DNA of 64,000 bases from Verticillium longisporum (Eukaryota; Ascomycota; Sordariomycetes; Glomerellales; Plectosphaerellaceae): positions 2,108,001-2,172,000 of the forward strand of contig JAETXT010000005.1 in assembly GCA_019188255.1 (NCBI GenBank), in the 5' to 3' direction. Below are positions 1-12,540 of the stretch, piece by piece; within the stretch, counting starts at the first letter, position 1; every line of letters starts with the position of its first letter. The position numbers and the translations under genes are program-made. Below the pieces are notes generated by a model that saw only the letters and a list, made by a program, of their open reading frames with translations, had not been told where the DNA came from and did not search any database.

Positions 1-1677
1 AAGGCTGTGGGTGTCGTGGGCGTGGTGAGCAAGCTGAGCTTGGCAGAAGGTATTACATGCTCGAAGAGGAGGGGGGGCTCTGCGGCGTTGTCGTGTGCGA
101 CTCGGAGGCGGGTTTTCGTTTGTCGTGTGAGGCAGGTCGAGGCTCCAAAGTGCGAGCAAAGGCAAGGCCGGTTGAGGGCAGCTAGACGGTTTCGATGGAA
201 GCGTAAACACTGTAGGTGGCAATGCAGGTATGTCCAGTAAGAAGAAGAGGCTCTCAGAGAGTGTGTGGGAGGGGAGGGCAGAGCCGACGGCGAGGCAGAG
301 CAGAGGCAGCGCAGAGACAGATAGGTAGATGCAGAGGCCGAGATGCAGCCAGCAGCCAAGCAGGTCAGACAGTAGGTAAGCAGCTCTGAGTGGTTCGCAA
401 TACGCAGTACGGACGGAGTACAAGAGTGTGCCACTGCTGCGTTGTGCTTGCAACATTGGGTGGGCATAGACAAGAGCAATCAATCATGCAGCTTTGTGCT
501 TGGGTCGGGTGTTTACCCGCCAGACAGATGATGCTGTTGCGGAGTACTGTCTAGGTACTAGGGCCGTGACAGTGGATTATAGTGCCCAAGCTCTCCGCTC
601 TCCGCTCTCAGCTCAGCGCTGAGCCCGCTGCAACTGCTTTTACCCCAGCTGCTGTTGCTGGGCACCTGGGGCCTCTTGGGCACTGAGCCAGGCACCGACG
701 TGGGGCTCCCAGATCGTCATCACAGTCCCCCCCGAGCTTTACCTCAGGTAGGGACTCGCTAGCTCTGTCAACAAAGGACGGCCGTCCAAAAACATAGGAT
801 GACCACACAACGTACAGAGGCGGTGGTGTGAGGCTCGGCTTCGCGCGAATGAGGCACCACAATCTGACATTGTGCTTACTCTCCCCTGCGCAGTCCCCAC
901 CTACTGAACACAGTCAAAGTTCAAGAACGGGAACAGAGATGGACATTGACGGAGCACAAGAGCTGAATGATGGGTGATGCTGATGCTCTCAAGCTTTCAG
1001 CCCCCAAGCCCCAGCCCAGTTGGCGCTTCGGCGCTACCATGCAGCCTACCAGGCAGCGTCATCGGCACACTCGGCGCATCTTGGCCATTCAACATGGAGG
1101 CTTGTTCGGAGGGAGCGGGGTGGAGGGGGACGATCTTGTCAAAAAAGTCACGATATGTTGTGTCTCGTGCTCCCGTAGCGGTACCTCGCGTCTTCCAGCC
1201 CTGGCCATCATGCATCCGCTGCGAAGACTCCCAAGATGCTGATTGTGCATTGCTGTCTCCTCACATGGCAAAAAAATGATCAAATTGTTCGCTTGTCGAT
1301 ATTGCTACGAATCAAGCGCTTGGTCCTGCATAGCATATGCGCCTCGAATCCTGGGTTCATTAACCACAAGCCACGCGAGAGCCGGATCAAGTGGCGGCCA
1401 TCGTTCTCGCTTATACCGTCTCGCCTATCTATTTCGTTATTGCAGGGACACGTCGGCGGTATTATAGCTCATCCTTTATCCACGGTACCTAGACTCCTCA
1501 TGCTCAACTCGTGGCGTGAACCTCCCAAGTTCATGATCTACCATCCTGTCGCACCTCCTTCAACGTACGCCTCACTGACGTGGCTGTGGTGGCTGAGGAT
1601 ACTGAACATCGACCCCGCCTCACCTGCCCAGACATATCAACACCAACTCCCCCCCCCTGACACTGACATCAGGCCAC
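1..1677. other. intergenic, no gene recognised
   Basis: No reading frame here has a recognisable domain, and none is long enough to stand on its own. It is probably the downstream flank of the transporter gene plus flank of a gene outside the window. A TAGGTA-type motif lies at 551-560. Confidence 0.6.
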
Positions 1678-3630
1678 CTAGAACACAACACCCTTGGTCT
1701 GCTTCATCTCGCCCACGTTCAGGTCCTTCAGCATGCAGATCCACACGATCAGCACACCCGCAATGCCCGTCCGCCGCCAGCATCCTCGTCTGCGCATAGC
1801 CGTACGCCTGCTGGATCGCGAGCCTCTCGGGGCTTCCCACGGGGTACGACAGCTGCGCGACAATGTCGCCGTACACGACCAGCGCGTCCACGCCCTCGGG
1901 CAGGTAACGACGCAGCGCCGGCAGGAACGTGTTCGTCCAGATGGCTCCCGAGATGGTGCTGCCGACGGCACCGCCCATGCCGCCGCTCACAAAGAGCATG
2001 GCCAGCGCCGCCGCCACGTGCTGGTGGTCCACCGCCGCCAGCACGGCGATCTGCATGCCGAGGATGAAGATGGCGCCGCCGATCGACGTGAAAATTTGGC
2101 ACATGACAATGTACCCGATCTCGCCGTTCGGCCTGCGGAAATGGATCATGAGGCCCAGGCCCAGGACGTAGAACGGCACCGCCACAAAGAAGAGCCAGCG
2201 GAACCGCCCCTTGCGCCGGATGAGGTACCCCACGATGAACAGCAGTACTCCCGAGACCACCTGGAACGTGCTGTTGACGTACCCGGCCTCGGCCACCGTC
2301 ACATTGTTGACCACCTGCAGGAACGACGTGAAGTAGCTGTTCCACGACGAGTACGACATTTGGTACGTGAAATCGATGAGGCACGCTCCCAGGACCGTGC
2401 GGTCCGTGAGGAACTTGTGCTTGAGGAACGGCACCGGCGCGAGGTACACCTGGTACAGCGCAAAGCCCACGAGCGTGACGAAGCCCACGACAATCATGGC
2501 GATGATGTAGTCCGTCGACCAGCCGTTCGGCGCCGACCGTGCCAACGTGAACGGCAGCAGGAACACGGTCAGGCCGCCGGCGAACAGGAAGACGCCGAAA
2601 GCTGTGCGCCAGATCAGTCACTGAAATAAAAACACCAGGGCCTTGAACCCTCCCTCCCAGCACGGCTGACGGATATCAGGTACGAACTCACCATCAAATT
2701 CTTTGAGACCGTATACGATCGTCTGGGGAATGGTCCGGCCGCTCTTCTCCCTTGTGTTAATGAGGCCCTGCTTCTCGGCCTCGCGGAGGTTCAGCTTGAG
2801 CACGCCGAATAGCGGGAACGTGACGATGGGCACGATGATGGCCATGCACCCGAATCCCCATCGCCAGTTGAACCCGTTGAAACCCTCGGCGGCCTTGCTC
2901 CCGGCGAATGCCGTGATCATGTAGGGCGAAGATGTGAAGGCGAAGGCCAGGCCACGATTGCGCAGGTTCGTCGCGTCGGCGGCGAGCACGCACACAGTGT
3001 AGATGGCACCACCGAAGCCGACGGCGTAAAAGACCTGCGCGGCGCAGAAAGTGGCGAGGTTCTCCGAGACGGCCATGAGGATGAGGCCGAGGGTCGCAAA
3101 GCCGATCATGAGCAGGAAACCTTCGGCGCGGCCCCAGACGTCGAGCATCTTGGCCATCGGGATGTACACGGCAGCCGTGATGGCGCTCGAGACGATACCA
3201 ATGACCGTCAGGAGCGAGTGCGATTGGAAGTCGCTCGTGACGTATGGCGTCAGGCCCCACAGGATCGAAAGTCGGAACCCGTTGGTCAGGAAGAGAAGCC
3301 AAATGCTACGATATGTCAGGGACGAGTCATCAAAGGTGTAGACTCTGCTGGGTGGACCATGTTGACTTACAGGATCAGACATGCTGCCAGGTAGCCCTTG
3401 GTCCAGGTCAGCGTCACAGCTTGGATCTTCTGAACACCTAGCTGCGCATCCTTGCTGGGCACCAGCTCGTCGGGGATGGCGTTCTTCTCGTCATCGTAGA
3501 TGGCACCGCCGTCAGCGCCCGCGGTGGCCGGCGCGGCCTGGATCTCGAGGTCGGCCGCTGGGGCGGCAGCTTCAGCGTCGCCTCCCGTCTTGCGACCCAC
3601 TGCGTTCTTGAGGTTGTCCAAGATAGCCAT
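1678..3630 (-). CDS. siderophore-iron MFS transporter (frameshift near C terminus)
   Basis: Major facilitator of the fungal siderophore-iron transporter family, expected to take up ferric siderophores at the plasma or vesicle membrane. Three exons: 3630-3371, 3305-2692 and 2601-1678; introns 3306-3370 and 2602-2691 have GT-AG ends and keep the frame. An acidic, Ala-rich cytosolic N terminus of about 80 residues precedes repeated hydrophobic segments typical of a 12-14 TM MFS protein. The family's typical C-terminal ending (KGVVF before the stop) lies in a different frame from the upstream transmembrane segments; the switch is near 1766-1775. Either one G is extra or two bases are missing there. 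Without correction the protein would end in an unrelated tail at 1637. A perfect iron-GATA site lies upstream at 3992-4000. No siderophore synthetase gene is nearby. The exact substrate cannot be told. Confidence 0.88.
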
Positions 3631-5816
3631 TGCTGGTATGTAGGGGTGACAGGGTAGTCAAAGGTGCTGGTTCCCACGACTCGTGCATGAAGGAAGGAAC
3701 ACTGAGAATCATCCTCCTACTTGTACCTCCACGGCCACCACCTCCACCTTGGGACTTGGCCAGCATTTTTTTTTCTCTTCCCACCCAGTGCCTCGGGTGC
3801 CTCTCACAGGATGTGAGCGTCAAGCAGAGATCATCCGTTGTCGGCGGGCAAAGGCGGACCGAGGTGGGCTGCCAAGGTGCAAGTAGTGTCCATCGTTTTC
3901 GCTGGTGCCACTACTACCCAGGCCGTAGGATTCGCACTAGTGTCCAAATCAGCAGTTTGCGACGGAGATCGCGAGACTTTCGTGAGCTTTTTTATCTGAT
4001 TGATCTCATCTGATTAGATCCCACTTTATAGCCCGACCCATGTAAGGGACCACCCCTGACGAGCCTGTTAAGCTTAGGTTCTAGCCCGAGACCGCGTGGC
4101 AGGATTTGCATGGGGGAGGGAGGTCCTTTACCCGACACTTGTCGGTCGGAGCAAAGCCGCCTGGCCGTGCAGTCCATAACCGTCAGAACACCCCCCTCGG
4201 ACGCAGTTCGGTGTCGGACGAGCGGTTGAGGCGTCGACTGTTCGTGGGGGTGGAGTGGAGCGCACTGCACAGGTCGAATCCCCGGCTCCGTCCACAGTCG
4301 TGGATTTGCGAAAGGGGGGATAGAGAGGTAACATGAGCTCGATCATCTCCCCTTCTCTTCCCTCGCTGTACGTGGCTCTCGGCCGGTGATGAACAGCAGA
4401 AGACGACTGGACGTAGCTGGGTGCGGTGCGAACGCCGACCTCGAGGCTAGGCCAGGGTCGCTGCTGCAGCCATGGCGTCGGGCCGTGAGCTTGGCACCAT
4501 GTGCCTAATAGGATGTTTTTTTCTCCTCTGCCGCGCCATATCTTGCCGTTCACCGGGGTTGGTTAAGTTGCGATGCAAGGGTCTGGTGTGTTCCTGCAAA
4601 TGCTCTCCCCGCCAACAGGGTTCATGTGCATGTGTCTCTTTAGGAGGTAAATCATAGGCAGGGCCTAATCAAGCGAGAGCTGCAGTGTGCAGATACAGTG
4701 AGAGAGAACATACATGCAGTCTAGAGGCAGCACGAACACTACGTATTGGGCGGATATCAAACCCAGTAGGGTCGAGGTGCTCACAACTCGGAGCGCCTCC
4801 TAGGATGCAAGCAGCGACGGCTAGAGAGCACCCGGGCCCTTGTACACAGGGATGCGTATCAAATCACAAGAACGGGCAGAGCTTGGCGATCCACTTCGCT
4901 GCATACCAAAGCACAAGATTCGGGACTGAGAAGGCAGGTATAGCCTCGTCGAGGTTCGGCCCAAGTTGCCGGACCCAAAGCCCAGGCTCTGGCCTGCGGG
5001 CCTGGTGACCGCCCACGCAGGCCCTGATACCTCTCATCCGAATTTGCAGCGGTTCCGAGTGCGGTGCCATCGCGTGCCCTTTGTGACATTCGTCAGGGAT
5101 TATCGGGTCGGGTCATTGCACTTCCATGTAACGTAGCTCGGTCGTTCGTCAGGGTCCTGCGCAAAGAGCGAGGCTGAGATGGGACTCGGCTTGTAGGAAG
5201 AATGATCAGTCCTAGATCAAATCGCCCATCACAAATACCAAGACAAATAGCGGGAAGAACCTAGGTAGATAGGTGTAAGATCTGACAGAATTTTGTTTCC
5301 TTCATTGAGCAAGAAAAGACATTACCACAAACGCCGTAAAGCAGCGCCGGCGTGTTTTATGACCTAAGCTACACACAATCAGCCAAGAGACCGCTTCGAT
5401 TTACGAGCCCGGAAACCTAGAACGGCCGCGCACAGAACAACCGTAACATGAGCATCTGAGCTGGGCTGGAAGGGATCCTGTACGTCGAGTCGAGTCGATG
5501 TGGGAGTCCTGTTAGATAGTAAGGTAGCGGGAGCCAGTCGGGACGGGGCGCGATCGAAGGCTGATACCAGAACATCCGATACCACGGGCCGCAAGATAAA
5601 ACACAAAAACAGTTTTCCTCCCAACCGTCCGGTTCCGAAAGGCGGCTGTTTATCGCCTTGGGCGTTCGAAAGTGGTCGTCGTCATCGAGAGATAGACCAG
5701 GGAAGAGCACTAGAACACTAACGTGCAAGTCAGAAAACCAATGTGGACCGTCTCCGTTTCGGACTGCCTACCTGATGAGTCCTAAAGCCGCATTTTGAAG
5801 TGGCGAACATTAGCTT
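3631..5816. other. intergenic, transporter promoter side
   Basis: Holds the upstream region of the transporter (start at 3630) and the 3' flank of the splicing-factor gene (stop at 5817). Contains a CT-rich stretch near 3767-3790 and GATA-type sites at 3992-4016. No gene recognised. Confidence 0.6.
3992..4000 (-). promoter_or_regulatory. iron-GATA factor (SreA/Sre1-type) binding site
   Basis: On the minus strand the bases read ATCAGATAA, a perfect match to the ATCWGATAA element bound by SreA-type iron repressors. It lies about 360 bp upstream of the siderophore transporter start codon and on the same strand as the gene. A one-mismatch copy (ATCTGATTA, plus strand) is at 4008-4016. This fits repression of the transporter when iron is plentiful. 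The role is inferred. Confidence 0.6.
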
Positions 5817-7688
5817 TTAGATCGCTCTGGTGCGAGAGAACAAACTGCTGTAGACCGCATCTACAACAGGTGACGCGTCGATCATCCTGCCGCCGAAGTA
5901 ACGGCCGTTCAATCCCTTGATGGCGTTCTCTCCACCTTGCACCTTGTCGAACTTGAGATAAATGTCGCCCTTGGAGTTGGGGTCTACCGAGATGTGAACG
6001 ACGCGGCCGTACTTGCTCTCGGCCTCCTGGCGCACGTCATCTTCGAGCTCCTTGGCCCAGTCCTCACCCTCTTCCCTGCGATGCTGTTAGTTGGTGCCAC
6101 ACAAGTGGACGAGGCAAGCAAGGTTCAACGTACTCTTCGGGATCAAACATGTTGTGCAGCACGACGCAACGACTGGCCATGTTCACGTTGACCGGGAGAG
6201 GCTTAGTCTCCGTCTTGGGCTTCAGCGTCTGGCGCTCATCTACGGCGTTGCTCGCGTCGTCAGTCCTGGCAAGCTTCCTCATGAGGGCATCACGACTGTA
6301 GTTGTTAAAGTTGACACCGGCGACATCCGTGTCATCGAGGGCACTGGCGCCGCCCGACTTTTCGCTGTCGCGACCGCCCGCGCGGTCAAACGTCGAGTTC
6401 TGGGGCCCACGGCCACCGGCACCGGAAAAGGCGGAGCCCTGGAAGGGCTGTTCGCGGCCGGAAAATCTCTGCAACAAGTTGGCAGTGCTCTCTGGGGTGA
6501 ACTTATCGTTTCCGAGACCGACACGGATGGGACGACCGGCAAGGTCGAACCCATTCATCTTCTCGAGGGCCTCCCTAGCCTGGCCTGCATCCCGGTACCT
6601 GAAACGTGGGTTAGCATTCATTTTCTTGGTGCCGAAGAGGAGATGTACTCACTGCACAAAGCCATAGCCGCGGCTGCGGCCAGTGTCATCCTTCTGCAGT
6701 TGGACAAACTCGAGCTCGCCGAAGGGCTCGAAAACGGCCTGCAAGTCCTGCTCCGTAACGTTGAAGTGAATGTTTCCGACGTAGAGGCGGTGGAAGGGGA
6801 TCGAGTTCGACTGTGTACCGGCTGCTTCCGTGGTGCGAACCTGACGGTTCTTCTCGGCTTCGGTAAGCTGAACGATGATAGGGATACCTAGCAGCTTCTG
6901 TCCGGTGAGCTGGAGCGCCTGCGTGACAGTGTCTTCGGATTTGAATTCAACATAACCAACTCTGTTTCCAGTTAGCAAACCTTGGTCGTGGTGATGGCTT
7001 CGGGAAAATCTCACCCCTTGGATCTCTGGCTGATTCGGTCTTTCACAATCTGGGCTTCGTTGACGGGGCCGACCTTTTCGAAAAACTCCTTCAGCTCACG
7101 AGTGCGAAGGCGGGCGGCCAGCTGCTGGACGAAAACGGTCCTCCGATCGCGCTCATCTTCGGTAAGCGGCGGCGTGCCATCGCGCTTGGACGGCGTTTGC
7201 CTGTCGTCGTCGCGGCCACGACGATGATCTCCAGAGTAGCGGTCGGAGCGGTCGCGGTCCCGTTCGCGACGGTCCCGGTAGTCGCGATCGTCGCGGCCGC
7301 GGCGCGACCTGTGCGGCGAGCGCGAACGGGAGCGCGAACGGCCGCCGCGCCCGCCGCCGCTGCCGCGGTAGTAGTCGCCATCTCTGTGACGGCGTGAGTG
7401 ACGGCGGTCATCATCGCGGCTTCTGCTTCGTCGCCTACTCTTGTGGCTTCCTGCGTCGCTCCGCGGCGTGTCTGCCTTGTGATCGTCGGGGGTGCCTCGG
7501 TGGCTGCGCGATGCGCTATCGCGGCGCTCGCGGCGCCGGCGGTCGTGGTCGCGCTCGCGCTCGCGGTCTCGCTCCTTTCTCTCGGAGCGGTCTCGGTTCG
7601 ACTGGTCGTCTGCGTCTGTTGTCGGCTTCGGGTCTGTCGCTCCGTTGGCGGTCGCGTCCAGGAGGGCCTCCACATCTAGGTTAGACAT
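5817..7688 (-). CDS. rsd1: RNA-binding splicing factor, RBM39/Rsd1-like
   Basis: Nuclear U2AF65-related splicing factor of the RBM39 (CAPER alpha) family, acting in 3' splice-site recognition. Four exons: 7688-7015, 6961-6653, 6598-6134 and 6075-5817; introns of 53, 54 and 58 nt have GT-AG ends and CTAAC-like branch sites. The spliced frame gives 568 residues. An Arg/Ser- and Arg/Asp-rich region spans about residues 30-175. RRM1 starts near 182 (TVFVQQL), RRM2 near 282 (RLYVGN, later GYGFVQ), and a C-terminal UHM-type RRM starts near 470 ([11 protein letters not shown]). This RS-RRM-RRM-UHM order is diagnostic. The start is the ATG opening [10 protein letters not shown]. Frame is intact throughout. 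Confidence 0.93.
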
Positions 7689-8318
7689 CTTGGCGGGTCT
7701 TTGAGTGGTCTACACCAGAGGATTAGTGCTTTGCCTTTCGTCAGCCGCTGTGCACCTCCGTTTCTGAACGTAGCGATATGTCAGGAGTGGAAGCCTCGTG
7801 AGCGAATGGCCTGCGTGCTGTCGTGGATGTCGATTCGACCGTTTGGCTGGGGAAAAACTGAGGGGCAGGGAACAAAGTGAGGAAACGGGCGAAATCAATC
7901 GCTGGGTGCGGTCATCTTGCTGACGGCACAGTCACGTGGCTGCTGCCTAGTACGGGTGTACACAGTGCTGTGATTATGGGCGGACTGTGCAGGTCACCAC
8001 TTTCAAAGCGCTGGAACAACGGCAACATTACACCATGAATGGAGTCCTCATTCATCGCGCAGGCTCAAGTGAGTGGTGGTATCAATATTAAACACTAATA
8101 TGTATCTGCAAGTGTGCAGTGGCTCATGTCCCGTTCCGCTGTTCAAACCAGACATTGCCTCGTAGTCCCGTTAAAGCATCTCACCCCTGAACTCCTTCAG
8201 ACAACCGGTCCCCTGAAAAAGGCCAGCCCCGTCATTCGTATTACACCCGCTGGCCATGACTTGCGTTAAACCTGACGACTGTCCTCGTTCCTCACTCTGC
8301 AAACGCTCGTCTCCCCGA
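7689..8318. other. intergenic
   Basis: Promoter of the splicing-factor gene on one side and 3' flank of the hydroxylase gene on the other. Nothing else seen. Confidence 0.6.
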
Positions 8319-9507
8319 TCAGGCAGTCTTGACAACAGGAACCAGCTCGGTTCCGAAGACGCGGTCCCAGAACTTGCTCGTGACGCCAAAGCCGAGCTCG
8401 TAGTCGAGGAAGTGGTGCTGGGGGTGGGACTTCTTCAAATCCTTGTACCAGAGAGGGAGGTTCTGGTGATGGAGGAAGTAGTGCGTGAGGTCGTAGCAGA
8501 CGTAGCCAAAGATGCCTCCGCAGTACACGGCGGTACCGGCGTACCAGTTGTAGGCAAAGACAGTGTGGGCCAGCTTCCAGAATGGCGTCGCAAGAACGAC
8601 AAACAGCGTCGGCGGCATGACCAGGCGGTACTTGTCCATGGGCAGGTAGTGGTGGATGCCGTGGAGCAGGAAGTGGGCGGTGATGCCGACACGGTTGTTG
8701 GGGAGGTAACTTCAATCCTGTCAGTGATGGTCCCAGAGCGCGAGCACAGGGGAAGGCGACATACTCATCGAGGTGGAAGAGGAACCGGTGGAGGACGTAT
8801 TCCAGCAGACTCCAGAGGAAGAAGCCTCCAATAAAATGCATGGCGACATCGAGAGGACTGTTGAGGCCTTCCCGCGACAGGATGGTGCCGTAAATGACGG
8901 GAGGCAGCCAGATGGTCGGGATCACCCACCAGGGCGTCTTCGAAAGGGGCTCGAGAAAGTTTCCAAATAGGGGTGCAGAGGCACCGCCCTTGTAGTGTCT
9001 CGGACGGTGGACCTGGTCGAGGTAGAAGTCCTTCTCGAATCCGCCGAACCAGATCTGGGGGAACAGGGGCCGACTAAGGTCGAGGAACTTGTGCGTCTTG
9101 TAGTCCGAGTTGTAGTCGGTGTCCTTGCTCAAGTCCTCCTCGCGCGACATGCCAGTCCGAGGGTGAACCCATTCGCCATTGCTGTCCTTCGTCTCGGACC
9201 CAGTTGCGACGCCATTCGTCTTGGTGGCTGAACCGTTGACGGACTTCTCGTTCACGACGAAACCAACGAGGCTTTCGTCGAGAATCTCGTAGGCCGAGTC
9301 AGAGTGGGTGTGGGAGACCTCGTCCTTCAGGATCTCCTCGACATCCTTTCCTGCGTATTCGAGCACAAACTCGGGACCGCCAGGGTGGTCCTGAACGAAA
9401 TCGGTCATGTCGTAGACCTTGTCACCGATGGTAACATAGCAGGATCCCTCTGTGTTGTGCGCTTCGACCTCGGCGCGGGTGAAGGTGGGAAGGATTCGAG
9501 CGGGCAT
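8319..9507 (-). CDS. scs7: sphingolipid fatty acid 2-hydroxylase (cytochrome b5 fusion)
   Basis: ER-membrane enzyme that 2-hydroxylates the very-long-chain acyl group of ceramides. Two exons, 9507-8765 and 8709-8319, joined by a 55-nt intron (8710-8764), give 377 residues, close to yeast Scs7. An N-terminal cytochrome b5 domain has the heme motif HPGG at residues 41-44 and a second heme His near 66. The C-terminal fatty acid hydroxylase domain has the di-iron histidine clusters (HRFLFH, HGIHH, HHxxFLD types) and membrane segments. The ATG at 9507 opens the family-typical start MPARILPTFT; the codon four positions upstream is TTG, so no earlier ATG is available there. Frame is intact. Confidence 0.95.
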
Positions 9508-11739
9508 CTTGATTGGCAAGGCCGGGCGGCGGATGGCTCGGAGATATCGTAAGCGGGCCTGTCGGGAGGGATGATTCGAAAGTCGTTGTTCAAAAAAGGA
9601 GTGTAACCCGCCGGTATGTGATGCGAGATCCAGAGAGACGACGACGCGAGAAGGGCGAAACAGGTCGATCAGGGGAGGTCGGCGGCGTAGGTGGAAGAAA
9701 AACAGATTTGCCCCTCGGTATTTAGGGGAATCGCAGATGAGCTACGGATCAGAATCAGATTTAGCAGGGCCGCGCCACGGGACGCGGTGCAAATTAATGT
9801 GGACCCGAGAGTGGTGTTACTTTGGAACGCGCGGGAGCCATGACAGCCGATACACTGTGCATGTGGTGCGATCTGGTTCCCTCCAGGGGTACCTCTAGCA
9901 GGCAACGGCCTCCGCTGGGCCTTCTTTTCACTGGAAAACCGGCTGTCGATCGGGATTTGACCTTGCCTGGCAGTCATGCCATGCCCGGCTTTGGTGTGGC
10001 ATGAATCGGGGCCAAAACAAGACGATGTACCATGTAGCACCCACTCTATTCTTCTCATTTCAGAAGGTATTTGTCGATGCGCCCGGGAGAGAAAAAGCTA
10101 AAAGGCTGTCTGTGACACGTAGGCACAGTGTGTCCATCCGTCTGGATGAGAAATCAAGCGATCATGCGCCCCCAGCGGTTCGGGCTCTCGGGCAATGTAG
10201 ATCTGCATACACGCTGAATTCACAGACGGCGCCCGGACGAGACGGGATTTCGGCATCGTGGTCTGATTTGTTATTCACAGCAACAGGGACAGTGCAATTA
10301 CCGACGGAGCCGGTCCTGCCCAACTGTACTCATTGGCCAGTGGTGAGACCTCGACTCGGTGGATGTTGAGGATCGGCGCCAGCATCCAAGTCGCCGAGTG
10401 CGTTCGGTGTCTACGGGGGGTCGGATCCAGTGTAACGTCAGCGGCCTCCGGTACTGAGGTGCGCTAGCTGGTTCTAGGACTTGGGCTGCCTGGCACACCT
10501 ACCTCACACCTTGCTTGTGAGGAGAAATCAGCATGGGTCATCGGGGCAGAATGCCAGTCTACAAAAGAATCAATCCACTCCCAAAGGACCGCGTCCGTCT
10601 GACGACAAAAACTGAGAAATCCGGCCTATTTTTAATTTCATCTGTCAAATTTCATCTCTCAAACTCAAACTCAGTATGTCAACAAGAAGAAGTTCTTTTC
10701 GTCCATTCCGAGCAAATCTGGGAACCTCAGGGCCGCAGAGCAAGATGGGCGCATCGGCGATAAGATAAAATCCTCCGACGATGTCACACGGGAGCTGCGC
10801 GAGGGGGACTTCGTGGGAAAATCGTGTGAGAAGCAGAGACCACTTGCCGTCGGATCTGCCGAGTGATGGAGCGCGCAGCTCGACAACAGGCCTGGAAGCC
10901 TATAGATGTCGTCGCGGAAGGCTGGTTTGCTTCAGCTCACGCTAGGCAGTGCCACGACAGCTACCAAGACGACAGGTCATCCCAATTTAACATCAACTTT
11001 GCACACGATATCTACAACAATAGGCTTGACACCACGGTCTCCTGACTTAAAAGCAACAAATAAGTGGCTACAGTACAACGTCCACTGTTGGTCTCAAACG
11101 CGCAGGAAACGGCTACCCAAAAATCTTTGGTGTGTCACACAACTCGAACACGGCAGGGAAGCTTACCGGCTGTGACAAAGCAATCTTGCCAGTAACAATC
11201 GTAGAGCAGTAACAGCTCCTATACAATATGCGCGTTGTGAACTAGGCAATGCGACCGATGAACTAGTCGGTGGATAACTGTGGCATGGGGTTTGCTTGAT
11301 CAAGGGGATCTCAGGCGCTTCAAGAACGAGGGCGGCGAGGCGGTCTGAGCTAAGTGCATGGGCCAGAATTAGGCAGCTGTGGTTGTGACAAGTGGCCCGC
11401 AAGATTGCCGGTATGGCTTCGCGATATTCTGTACTCGAGGACCTGGGTCACCGTTGGTCACGAACCAGGTCAAGCCTCGAGACACTGACCAAAAGATTGC
11501 GGCTTTCGTCAATAATTCTCTTGTTTGGACACGCCGGGGTACTGACAAACATGAGAAGTGGAAATTTAAATACCTGTCTATTCCTGACTTCGTCACGGAG
11601 GACGATTCGTCACGCCTAGGTGGTGGCATAGGTCTGATAATGGATGCTAAAACGAGAACCCATAAAACGAACCGAGAAAATGCAGAATAAGGTTATTAGT
11701 ACCTAAAGCGCTACTCCAGGTTCGAAAAAGAAGTGGTTC

Positions 11740-11951
11740 ATCGCTTCGCATTGGGCGGAACGGCATACATACTCGGTATAGCTGCAATGCGACAAGATTA
11801 TTCATTAATTGCTAAATAATCCTAGCTCATTCTCTAACCCGATTGCGCTCTGAGGAGTTAGGGACCCTGTCTCCACGAACCGAGTCTGTCTCCGGACGGA
11901 TGTCCTCAGAACCGACGACATGATAATAGGGCTTACGAAGTGCGAAGCGAT
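11740..11951. repeat. possible MITE-like element with short inverted ends
   Basis: The 11-mer ATCGCTTCGCA at 11740-11750 recurs as its exact reverse complement at 11941-11951. Flanking bases are also partly matched (GGTTC versus GGGTT). The interior of about 190 bp has no frame of note, and a run of 14 T follows at 11957. The match is short, so it may be a chance hairpin. No target-site duplication was confirmed. Confidence 0.25.
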
Positions 11952-12119
11952 AACCCTTTTTTTTTTTTTTGCCCTGTCATGGCTACTTCAAGATACTCGA
12001 GGGGTCAAAACCCGGTTAGACACTGAGCTCATACCGATTCCCTGAGGTCCATTTGCCGGTAATCCCAACAGAACGTTCGAGATGCATGCAGATGGAGGAC
12101 AACATACATGAATCCTTCC

Positions 12120-12540
12120 TATAAAAAGCCAGCTGCCCCCGGCCACGTTTCCTCAAGTCTCTCGTTTTATCAACTCAGCCAACTATCCGCATCTACGCGC
12201 ATATTCACAGCAACAACGAAGATCTTCTACGCCGTCATCGCAGCCCTCTACTCCGCCTTCATCATGGCCGGTGACGGAGAGTCTTTCATGGCAAGACGAC
12301 AACTAGACCCCCGAAAGCCGCGCAGTCTTCCCGGATGAACAATGGCAGTAACCGCTGTGGTTGTGTGCCTGACCCCATCGGCTTTCCTCGTTGCTCCTGT
12401 GACATTGCGTGAGTACCATCCCGGTTTACTCTTCTGTATCTTTGAGTGGCGAGCTCATGAATCTAGGCTGGACTTTCCATCAGCGTCGCTGTCCAGTAAA
12501 CCCATCTCAGCAAGATGCCCACGACACCAAAATCATGACT
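12120..12540 (+). pseudogene. possible broken gene for a small cysteine-rich secreted peptide
   Basis: A TATA-like element (12120-12128) is followed about 90 bp later by a hydrophobic, signal-peptide-like stretch (12216-12263) that begins at ACG instead of ATG. The first in-frame ATG is at 12264, after the hydrophobic part. A short segment with a C-G-C and C-S-C pattern follows (about 12335-12408), but it lies one frame off, with the shift at the CCC run 12330-12332. A GTGAGT donor is at 12409. There is no family match, and the whole set may be chance. Function is unknown. Confidence 0.2.

Noticed and set aside
1678..3630. Siderophore biosynthesis cluster around the transporter
   Set aside because: No NRPS, ornithine oxygenase or acyltransferase gene is in the neighbouring sequence.
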